Positions 1 to 8,370 of a stretch of DNA of 26,489 nt are shown here, one piece after another; position 1 is the first letter of the stretch, and every line of letters starts with the position of its first letter. Source of the DNA: Paraglomus occultum (taxonomy: Eukaryota; Glomeromycota; Glomeromycetes; Paraglomerales; Paraglomeraceae). The translations under genes were made by a program, and so were the position numbers. Location of the stretch: assembly GCA_910592205.1 (NCBI GenBank), contig CAJVPJ010000386.1:1-26489 (forward strand), written 5' to 3'. The notes beneath the pieces are model-generated. The model was given only the letters and a program-made list of their open reading frames with translations, was not told the DNA's origin and searched no databases.

Positions 1-276
1 CGTATATCCTTGCAAACTCACTCACAAGTGTTGGTGCGCATTCTTCACTATTTCCAACGACTACCAGCGTTATCAGTGTTTCTACCACTTTACCGTATGA
101 CGAATATTTATATTTGCGATAGCATAATAGACATTGTCAATTTGAGTTGGTTCAACGTTGGTAATTTCTTCATAAGGAATCCATTCAAGACGTAGACCTT
201 TTTTTTCACTTTCCGAGGAGGATTCGACCAAGTTGCAAATTGCTGGATTCTGAATAATCCCTGACGTTAACGACAT
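1..276 (-). pseudogene. Kinase-like N-lobe fragment, frameshifted (left copy)
   Basis: The frame opens at the ATG at 276 and reads through a WIPYEEI-TNV motif and a PTQIDNVYYAI motif, then stops after 64 codons. The sequence beyond is still recognisable in another frame (LITLVVVGNSEEC, then LVSEFARIY) and closely matches the intact paralogue at 26223-26489. One missing base near 118-119 explains the shift. This copy also has about 7 extra codons before WIPY and about 8 after YYAI. The WIPY...N(I/V)...VYxA spacing recalls the start of the kinase domains expanded in arbuscular mycorrhizal fungi, but the glycine-rich loop and the VAIK lysine are absent. That family assignment is inference. The gene runs off the window edge. 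It could be a recent pseudogene, or a good gene with a sequencing error. Confidence 0.5.
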
Positions 277-1427
277 GTTTGAATGAACAAATTTTCAGGT
301 TTCAAGAACTTATTATTTATATTATCGTATTACTGTATTACGTCACACGGTACGTCGTACACTCGTACCCGTTTATATCTCCCCTTTTGTTTCGCCCCTC
401 AAGTGGGGATATAAGTGTACAATGTATCTTATCGTATAAGGATATTTGTTTTTATAAACGTTGGGATATAATATAACCCAAATTGCAATTTGATATAGAC
501 ACCTTGAGATTATCGCGTGAGGTAAACCTTTCGATGTGCAGCTGAGAAGTTATTTTTAGGCATATTAATATGAAACCGCGATTAATTTATGTCTACTATC
601 ACTGGCATATGTCGGGAAGGGGAAACTTACAATTCAACGTTATGCATAGCTAAGCGTTGTCTTAAACCGATTTGAATGCAATCATTGTCTAACTTAAGAA
701 TCACTGTAGTAGCCATACTATGATTTACGGTAATTGGGATTGGGAGAGCGTGAGTATTCCTGATCCAAAATTGAGCGTATCGCATATATGATTATTAGTA
801 CCCGGAAGCCTTTCCCAAATTACTTATTTCGGGTCCAAGTGACATTTCGGACAGGGAACAATTGCCACTACTAATAATAGCAAAAATTTGACGGTGAATA
901 TGTCGACGCTTGAGACGTTTTAGTTTATTGATCTTTTAATGAATTAGAATGTGAAAACGTTGACAACAATATCGTCAATTATTATATAAACTAGCAATGC
1001 TTGAGATATGTTTGGTATCTTTTGTAGGGAGGATCTATTTATTATTATATAATAAAGTAAGGTTGTAAGTATAAGTACAGTATTCATTGATTGAGTGTGG
1101 TTAATTAGGACTTGATGTGCGAGTTAGGATAGTGAGTGAAGTTGATAGACGGATTGCTTATCATATAGTTTTAGTTGTATTAATTATTATGGCTAATGTT
1201 AATAGTTGGGCTAGCTTTGGATATATTATAATGTTAATGTACTGCTGTTAGAAAATGGAGTTAGTATTTGTATGTATGGAAAGTGGAAGAAAGATCAGTT
1301 GGAATTATTACTGTTTCACTAATAGTAGAGGCTCAATATAAATATAACGCTTTTTTTATCTGATTTCTCAGCTAATAAATTAAGCAGTATGTGGAGCAGT
1401 AAAGTTGGGTAGCAGAGCAAAGAGAAA

Positions 1428-1445
1428 GGACCATCTCCATGGTCC
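1428..1445. repeat. Perfect 7-bp inverted repeat
   Basis: GGACCAT and ATGGTCC flank a 4-nt CTCC loop in otherwise AT-rich DNA. Function unknown; it may be a small hairpin or a chance palindrome. Confidence 0.4.
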
Positions 1446-1624
1446 GCACCTGATGGTATTAGTACGCATATTCTAGAAAATATAATAGTTTAATGAAAAA
1501 TAAATGATGGTTTCACCCTATTGCAATTGTGCAGGAAATGACTGCCTAATAATTCTGTGTTTATAATAGTAATATTACAAGTAATTGATACAAGAATACT
1601 GGATACTTGTGACATTATATCTGG

Positions 1625-1638
1625 CTTGGCCAGCCAAG
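1625..1638. repeat. Short GC-rich hairpin
   Basis: CTTGGC and GCCAAG are separated by only two bases. A shifted pairing, CTGGC with GCCAG, is also possible. No function can be assigned. Confidence 0.3.
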
Positions 1639-1867
1639 TCTGTCCTTTCAACCATATTTATATTCTGACAGGCATCACATGACATTATAGACAATTTTAA
1701 TTGATGGATTTGTTCCATGTCGTTTTTAATATAAAAGTTGTTTTGGGATACTAATACACTTATTATTATGATGTTCAGCTTCTAGATAGTCTTGATGCGA
1801 TTGGCAAGCTAATGTGACAAATATAATGTGAAAAACTTTTTGGGTGTGGGAAAATAAAACCGTTTAT

Positions 1868-1892
1868 GTAGTAGTATAGTAGTAGTAGTAGT
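1868..1892. repeat. GTA/TAG trinucleotide microsatellite
   Basis: About eight GTA units with one interruption. It lies in non-coding DNA and is likely to vary in length between strains. Confidence 0.6.
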
Positions 1893-1976
1893 GGAACTTC
1901 CCTCATCAGTACCATTATATTGAAGTTTGATTTTAGAAATTTACTTAAAAAATATTGGAGATTAAGCGTTTTCTAA

Positions 1977-2213
1977 GAAAGCACAATCTCAGCTTTACAT
2001 TTGAGTAACGCAGATTTCAATGTACGTCTTGGTAATCCATCAGTTTGGTTTACATGTTTATTACCAGATGATTGCATGGATCCTGTTGAGCCAAAACTGC
2101 GGAAGAGCTATCTCGAGAGATTTAGCCAAGTTCGAGCAAATGCTTTTAGTCAAATAACTGACATTTTTTACTCACAACATCAATGTCGTTGTGTAGACAA
2201 CGATTCTCAATAA
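1977..2213 (+). CDS. Doubtful coding fragment, possible last exons of an unknown gene
   Basis: An open frame from just after the stop at 1974-1976 to 2213 has protein-like composition, for example RLGNPSVWFTCLLPDDC followed by a charged helix (LRKSYLERFSQVRANAF). There is no in-frame ATG at its start, so it would have to be an internal or last exon; CTCAG at 1987-1991 is a possible acceptor. A second frame downstream (about 2250-2348) ends in a hydrophobic stretch, STWSLIFFSIIYWW, before a TAG. It could join the first through a short intron to give a tail-anchored protein. No family is recognised, no upstream exon is visible, and it may be a gene remnant. Confidence 0.25.
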   Translation, partial: ESTISALHLSNADFNVRLGNPSVWFTCLLPDDCMDPVEPKLRKSYLERFSQVRANAFSQITDIFYSQHQCRCVDNDSQ

Positions 2214-2439
2214 TTAATGGTCCTCGAGTAATTTCGCGACAGTTAATTGCAAGAGTCCAACATGCTTCGCAGCGATCCACAAAGACAGCATCCTTCAGAA
2301 CATTCAACTTGGTCACTGATATTTTTCTCCATTATCTATTGGTGGTAGTCTACAGACTGAGGTACATTCATTATTGTAATAAACGCGTTTCGTACTAGCC
2401 CAGTTAATTATCGTAAACGCTACGGAAGTAAAGGAAGCG

Positions 2440-2483
2440 ATTATTCTTTTTTGATATAGAGTTTATCATCTATATCGAATAAT
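2440..2483. repeat. 15-bp interrupted palindrome
   Basis: ATTATTC (2440-2446) and GATATAGA (2453-2460) pair with TCTATATC (2469-2476) and GAATAAT (2477-2483). The 15-bp stem has an 8-nt loop and one asymmetric bulge of six T residues on the left arm. Confidence 0.55.
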
Positions 2484-3122
2484 CAGTCTCAAACGTGTAG
2501 TCGTAAACTTGCAATGGGATTCTGTCTCAAATATATCTTGATTACAAACATCATTAATGGCCTATAGTTTAATAAGAAATGTCTCAATTGGATACAAGAT
2601 TCGTTTTTACCAACTCTCCCATTATAGTTGTTGTAACTCGGCCAAATTATTTGATAATCTATAATTCTTTAATTTGGACCATTGGAAAGCGATTAACTAT
2701 TTTGGAACAGTTTATTTTTGCCAAGACGGCTGAGAGTATACTGTTAATCTCTTCAATTATTTGCTGAATAATCTGCTATTGCTGGAAATATATTCACTAA
2801 CTAGGATGTTGGATATTTGCGTAATTCACGAATTTCTTATACAGTTTACAGTAATTTAAAAGCATATAAAACCCCGTACAGCAGCGTTATATCTTGTTGG
2901 TCCCGCAGTTTAGTGGTTTATTATTATTTCGAAATACTGGCGCAAGCGGATAGCGTATTACAATTTACTTAATCCCGTTGTACGACTAAAGAAGTTTAGT
3001 CTTAATACTAAATCTCCCCATACATATTTATCATAACATTTGTTCTAATATTCAGCCTATATATTCTTCAATAATTGGGAATATTCTGATCGCGTTAGGT
3101 TAGTGATATATAAAGATGCGAT

Positions 3123-3175
3123 CCAACAATATATATGGTAATACGCACCAAATCGCGATTACATATTATTGTTGG
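3123..3175. repeat. Long imperfect hairpin, about 19 bp
   Basis: CCAACAATA (3123-3131) pairs with TATTGTTGG (3167-3175). Inside it ATAT pairs with ATAT, and GTAAT pairs with ATTAC, leaving a 15-nt loop and about two single-base bulges. It lies roughly 400 bp upstream of the aminotransferase start. It could be a small inverted-repeat element or part of an unannotated RNA. Confidence 0.55.
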
Positions 3176-3553
3176 GGTTAGGTTGTTTCCCACATGGTTG
3201 ATAGCATTTCCATTTTTCGCTATCCGCGACGCAGGATACATGACTCGATAACGACAATGCAAGCATTATCTCGTTACAAAAAGACTTTTTTGCTCCCAAA
3301 CTTTGCTTCATGCAGCCTTAATTTTCTAGTATTACCAGCCACACTAGGTCAAGTAACCCCAAACAAATTTGTGGCTGCCCCACATTTCCATTGATGATGT
3401 CACCAACATCATCTAAACTCTCACTTCCGCATCTGTATACTTCATCTGCATGCATATGAAATAAAAGACTAAAAAATAAAACCACCTATTCTTCTCCCTC
3501 GTGCAAAGAGCACACAAGCAAGAACCAAAGACTAGGGAAGGCGCGAATAAATC

Positions 3554-3559
3554 ACGCGT
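3554..3559. promoter_or_regulatory. MCB-like ACGCGT box at the aminotransferase start
   Basis: ACGCGT ends 8 bases before the start codon at 3568. The hexamer is the MBF site of yeasts, but so close to the ATG it may be chance. Confidence 0.2.
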
Positions 3560-3567
3560 ACGTAGTC

Positions 3568-5512
3568 ATGAGCTGGGCTTATCTCTCTAAACGCGCACAG
3601 TTACGCACAGAAAATGTCGCCCTTCTTAAGGAAGGATTCCAGGAAGCTCAGAAAAATCCATATCACAGAACTGACAACCCGTCGGGAATAATTCACCTGG
3701 GTGTAGCTGAGAACCAGCTCATGGTAGAAGAACTACTGCAAAGGGTGCGTGCGAGTAATCTTCCCTCCCTACTAATTAACTGTAGACACTATAGTTCCTC
3801 TTTCCCAAATCCCAAATCCCAAATCAATACATGAGTGATTCCAACTGTTCAATTACATTAATACATAAATTAATAATTGACCATAGAACAGCGAATTAAT
3901 GACATGAATGATAATTCTAAGAGCGAATTAAGTATATTCAGTATTTAAATACTCAATTCTCCCCCCCCTCTTTTACTATCATATTAACAGCTTCCAACAC
4001 TATTAGACCTCGAATCACGACACCTCCATTACGGACACAATACTGGCTCACAAGAACTACGTACTCAAGTAGCAAAACTCATCAACAGATATTTTAATGT
4101 ACAATCTGAGATACTGCCCGAACATATTACCGTCCACACGGGAGTCACCAGCGCAATAAACGATTTGGCATATGTATTGTGTGATGAAGGAGATGGCATC
4201 CTGATCCCCACACCCTATTATGGTACTTGTTGCTTTTGTTAATCTCTTTATCCGTCTCTCCCTGCAAACTTTTCATTTTCCGTCGGCATTTTCTGTGCAC
4301 ATAATACAATCACATATTGTACCATCATGATAACTTTCCATTCATATCATCGTTTTTATAGGATATTTCGACCAAGATCTCTATCTCAAAGTACATGCCC
4401 GCGCTATACCAGTTCATATTGGATCAGCAAGAGAAATATTTGACGAGCAAGCTCACATCGAACAATTAGAGTCGGCTTATTCTAAAGCCACCAAAGACGA
4501 CAAGATAAACGTCCGCGCTCTCCTCGTCACTAACCCACACAATCCACTTGGACAGTGCTATCCACGTCCCGTACTTGAAGCACTGTTAAAGTTTGCCAGT
4601 AGCCATAAATTGCATATTATCTTTGACGAGATCTATGCCCTATCTGTATTCGACCATGTGTTAGAGTCAAGGACACCGTCAAATTCAATGAGGAGTTCCC
4701 TCTCGAGAGTCAAACAACCGTTTATGTCAGTATTAGCGCTGGATAATCTGGATGAATTGATTGATCCGGCCTTTACTCACGTCGTTTATGGACTATCCAA
4801 GGATTTCTGTCTCAACGGTAAGCAAGGGATATATGAGCGGTGAATGAATTAACGAAAAGAGACAATTTATTACAGACAGCAAGAAAAGGAGAAATGAATA
4901 ATTTATTTGACTAGGATGTGAGTAATATATGAGGTTATTAATTACTTTATTATCTGGTATACCTTATAGGTTTCCGAGTAGGATTTTCCATTAGTCCATA
5001 TAATCAAGCCCTCCGAGAGGCTCTGAAAAATATCGCGTATGTACAACAAACGTTAGATCGCATTCCCCTAATAGTTTCATCAAATACTCACCCAGCGTAC
5101 TTTTCATATCAGTGAACTATCGTGGGTAGGTACACCATCAGAAAACATTGCAACAAACCTGCTCGCAGATGAGAACTATATCGATTGGTTTCTTACGACA
5201 AATCAACGTCGTCTTTCCGAAGCATACTCTCGCGCAATAACCCTATTATCAGACGCTAAGATTCCATATCTCCCCGCTCAAGCGGGTCATTACATCTGGA
5301 TTGATTTACGAGAATATGTGTCAGGAAGTAGAAATCAGGAACACGAGTTATTCAGAAAGATTCTGCAGAATGGAGTATATATTGCCTTGGGTGATGCTTT
5401 TCATTCAGAAGAACCAGGATGGTTTAGTCTGACATTTGCTGTTGAGGGGGAGATGCTTCGAACGGCTGTATCGAGGATTGTTGAAGTTTTAGTGAAGTTT
5501 AGAGATAATTGA
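3568..5512 (+). CDS. ACC-synthase-like PLP-dependent aminotransferase (class I/II)
   Basis: Five exons (3568-3744, 3991-4222, 4362-4817, 4970-5036, 5113-5512) give 443 residues, a normal length for fold-type I aminotransferases. Landmarks are GVAENQL near residue 50, typical of 1-aminocyclopropane-1-carboxylate synthase and its relatives; TPYYGYF at the exon 2/3 join; NPHNPLG (Asn197); FDEIY with Asp225, which contacts the PLP ring nitrogen, and Tyr228; GLSKDF with Lys283, the Schiff-base lysine; and FRVGF with Arg291, the substrate-carboxylate arginine. All key residues are present, so the enzyme should be active, probably in the cytosol. The exact reaction cannot be read from sequence: fungal members include ACC synthase-like proteins, alanine-type aminotransferases and secondary-metabolite enzymes. 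The exon 4/5 join uses GTATGT and CAG and keeps phase; a donor at 5041 would be less canonical. No pathway partner lies beside it. Confidence 0.9.
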
Positions 5513-5966
5513 AAGTTTATACTTATTATTAAAAATAGTCGGTTTATAGAACAAACGTGTGATCAGGTTGTATCGAGATGAAGAAGAAATTGAGAGGATA
5601 ATGGGAATAGGATTCAATTGTGGAATAGAAACGGTCATTGAATCGAACATTCGTCCTTTGGTTTGTTATTCAATAACCTCATGTGAATCTATCTTCTTTT
5701 GTGTTTTGCATTCATATTCATGCCAACGTATAAGGTTCTGGTGTAGTAGCACTTACAAATGTGCACCATTTCCATTCTACCATATATTTATGTACCTTTT
5801 TGATTGTAATATTGGTATTAAACCCCCATTACTCAGATGAAAAGACGTTTATGACAGAGGTGACACTTTAGACCTTTTGAAAATTACAGCGACTCGTTTG
5901 CAATGTTTTATTATAACCAACCTGTTTATCGAACTGGCACTACCTCTTCCCCCCTCAATTTTCATC
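5513..5966. other. Convergent intergenic gap
   Basis: This holds the 3' flanks of the aminotransferase (+) and the coiled-coil gene (-). A 93-codon frame at 5559-5840 has no start context, no family resemblance and no splice partner, so I treat it as noise. Confidence 0.5.
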
Positions 5967-7932
5967 TTACGTGTTAGTTATCCACATGTCAGCTCTAACG
6001 GGATTATCTTTTTGTAGTCGATCGATACTGATCAATCTATTAGCTACGAGCATATACACAGCGGACACACCTTGACTTTCCTGTAACCCTTGCTCACGCG
6101 CAGCTTGTCCAATCTTCTCTTTCAGACTTGCCAATGGAATGATTCCATTAGCATCACGTATAATTTGTAATACTATTGCGCAGAGAATGATCTGAGAAGT
6201 CGAGCTCAAGTTTGTAGTAGTGTCTTGATTAATGTCAGGGTACGATCCAGCAGCTACATGATCTGTGATTGTACTATTTATTTCCCTGTATTGACATTGA
6301 GGAAATTGCGCTTAAAACACGAGTTTTAGACAAAGTATGATAAGTCGGGAAACACAACTTACGCCAGTACGTCAACATCACAATCGAGGAGGTCATATTT
6401 GCGGCGGTCTTCCATTAATTTCTCTAATTCATCCTCTGCTGTAGTCTTTTGACATAAAGAATATGCATAAGCATGCATAATATCAATAACTCTAGTAGAA
6501 ATCCGAACGCGTCTTACCATTAACGTGTGTATTTTTAGGGAGAGTTCGGAAGTTTTATTATTAGACAGAGCATCTGTTGACATTCTCGTCTATTTTTAGC
6601 CATATTTCATAATGTTAGTAATGACATTATATATAGATGACACGTTATAAGGTAATACTTACCGTATTATCTCGTATTAATGCGTTATATCGTGCTTTCA
6701 GACGACCAAATTCAGTATCCTCTGTTTCTCGCTCGGTTTCTGCTTCATCTAGTAAACTGATCTTTGATTCTACCATAACTTATGCGTTACATAGTGCTGA
6801 CTATGACTAATCGTGAACACGTTAGCTCAAATGATGCACCTATTTCGTCTAAAACTTGTCGAAGCGTTTCAAGCTCCTGCACCCGTTCGGCTAATTTCTA
6901 AAGAACGACATTATGAGTTGGTGAATTTCCAATGCAGTCGACATGATATTGCTCCAGACTCTAACCTTGCGTTCTTCATCGTCAGCCGAGCGCATTTGCT
7001 TGCTCATGCGAGCTTCTTCCGCCTGATATCTTTGATCATACAACTTTGCATCCAGAGCATCATTCTATTACCAAAAAACGGTATGCACATTCCATTACAC
7101 ATGTTTTACACATACTGATCGCATTCTAACGATATTCTCATACCATGTCTTGGTTCTCCTTGACTAGCGCTTCTAATGCAAATATTTCCATATTTTCGCG
7201 CTTTATTTCTTCTTCGAGAGCTGGATTCGGCTTTTCGTTAGTTTTAAGCTTGCCAAGATTTATCTCTTGCTAAAGAAAAAAAAAGTAAGCCAATCTCAGT
7301 CAAAAAAGGGGGAGGAGGGGAGAAAAGGTTTATGTGGCCAAAGAATTATAGCACGATTAGAAGTATTCTAACAATCCACGCATTACCTTTTGTAATATAG
7401 ATTCCAATGAATCTATCGACGATGTTATCTCTTCATTGCGTTGATTCAGAGTAGCGATATATTTTTTGGCATCTGCAAGACCACTAGGTAATTGTTTACC
7501 ACGACACAATTTATCAATATCCATTCCGCACAATGACTAGCCTATATTGTGAATTCTGTCTGCATACCATATCTGTGCTAAAACGTTTGCACCTCTTATA
7601 AGTCTTTCAACAGTCAACGGACCTGCACCTCGTAAAGGGGTTGGAGGTTCGAATTGCGGTCTTTTTAATATAATTTAGCATGGATGCCATTAGATATTGA
7701 GAAAGATGTCTCTATAAAATCGAAATGGGACGCATATATGCTACCGGGTAAGCACTCCTCCCTCGTCGACCATCGTAAAAAGTTTCCTTTCATGCATAAA
7801 TGCGTCTCTAATAGCTCCTCGAGCAGCTGTTCGATCAGTCAATACATCCACACGCCCTTGGAGCGATGGAAAATCAAGTGACGCTACTTTTGCAGAAGCA
7901 TTGACAACATTCTCCAAATGTTGAAGCGACAT
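5967..7932 (-). CDS. Unassigned multi-exon coiled-coil protein
   Basis: The product is not recognised. In transcript order the exons are 7932-7745, 7660-7568, 7536-7387, 7269-7144, 7064-6966, 6897-6840, 6778-6663, 6589-6363 and 6285-5967. All joins from exon 3 on keep phase with GT-AG ends. The start chosen is MSLQHLENVV; an upstream ATG at 8028 would add an unlikely hydrophobic leader. The protein (about 450 residues) has a helical N-terminus, a proline-rich FEPPTPLRGAGP segment, long charged heptad-like helices (NQRNEEITSSIDSLESILQK; EEEIKRENMEIFALEALVKE) and a C-terminal domain with IIPLASLKEKIGQAAREQG and YMLVANRLISIDR. The exon 2/3 junction is faulty: the frames agree only if the 31 bases between are read through, and they contain a TAG. 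Candidates include a kinetochore, spindle or tethering subunit, but none is supported. A separate start at MDIDKL (about 7519) is possible. Confidence 0.6.
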
Positions 7933-8014
7933 TCTGAGAACGGAAGTTGTATAAACACGTTGCTTATTCTTCTTCTCGGGGGTAAAAAAAATGTAAATTA
8001 ATATCGGTGTTGTT

Positions 8015-8027
8015 ACGCGTGACGTCA
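8015..8027. promoter_or_regulatory. Composite MCB-like plus CRE-like site
   Basis: ACGCGT (8015-8020) overlaps by one base a perfect palindromic TGACGTCA (8020-8027). It lies 83-95 bases upstream of the coiled-coil start and about 345 upstream of the forkhead start, inside their shared divergent promoter. In yeasts ACGCGT binds MBF at G1/S, and TGACGTCA binds bZIP factors of the ATF/CREB type. Use of the site here is inferred. Confidence 0.5.
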
Positions 8028-8370
8028 AAATTCAAACATCAGATCATTCTCAGAATAGGTAAAGGCGTCAAGCCACAGTTGATCTTGAACATGTAAGAAA
8101 TTCTGTGCACAGAGCGCGTTCCAATTATGGCGTGCCCTTGTGGAAGTCAACAATATTTCTTGTAAAGAACAATCTTTTCAATTGCAACCGTGTCAAGACA
8201 GAACTCAGGTTAGTATAAAATTAAAAGAGTCGATACGGAAGTTGTCCTAACGAAGAACGCACTCTTCAAAAGACGTGTAAGCAAAGCTTTCCTTTCAAGC
8301 CTTTCTATCAAATTATATTCATATCGTATGCCTCAATATATTTAATATAGTCGTTAAAAAAAAAACCTAC

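Larger units (their letters stand above)
277..1976. other. Intergenic stretch without a recognisable gene
   Basis: This is AT-rich DNA with no frame over about 60 codons between 480 and 2000 on either strand. It holds two short perfect hairpins and a trinucleotide repeat, listed separately. The left end is presumably the promoter of the left kinase-like fragment. I see no tRNA, 5S rRNA or spliceosomal snRNA signature. Confidence 0.6.
2399..3567. other. Intergenic region upstream of the aminotransferase
   Basis: There is no convincing gene; frames here are short and low in complexity. The stretch holds two sizeable inverted repeats (2440-2483 and 3123-3175). Its right end is the presumed promoter and leader of the aminotransferase. 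Confidence 0.55.

Noticed and set aside
6813-7118. 101-codon plus-strand frame
   Set aside because: It is antisense to in-phase exons of the coiled-coil gene, crosses their introns and has no domain.
7640-7660. GGTTCGAATTGC resembling a tRNA B box
   Set aside because: It lies inside a coding exon and no cloverleaf can be folded around it.
7741-8028. Start of the coiled-coil protein at the upstream ATG (8028)
   Set aside because: It would add a stretch (ILIYIFF) unlike the rest; the ATG at 7932 follows directly and fits better, though the upstream one is not excluded.
8100-8215. Plus-strand frame around CAQSAFQLWRALVEVNN ending at a GTTAGT donor
   Set aside because: It looked like an upstream exon of the forkhead gene or a mitofilin-like piece, but no start, partner exon or convincing family match could be found in this promoter.
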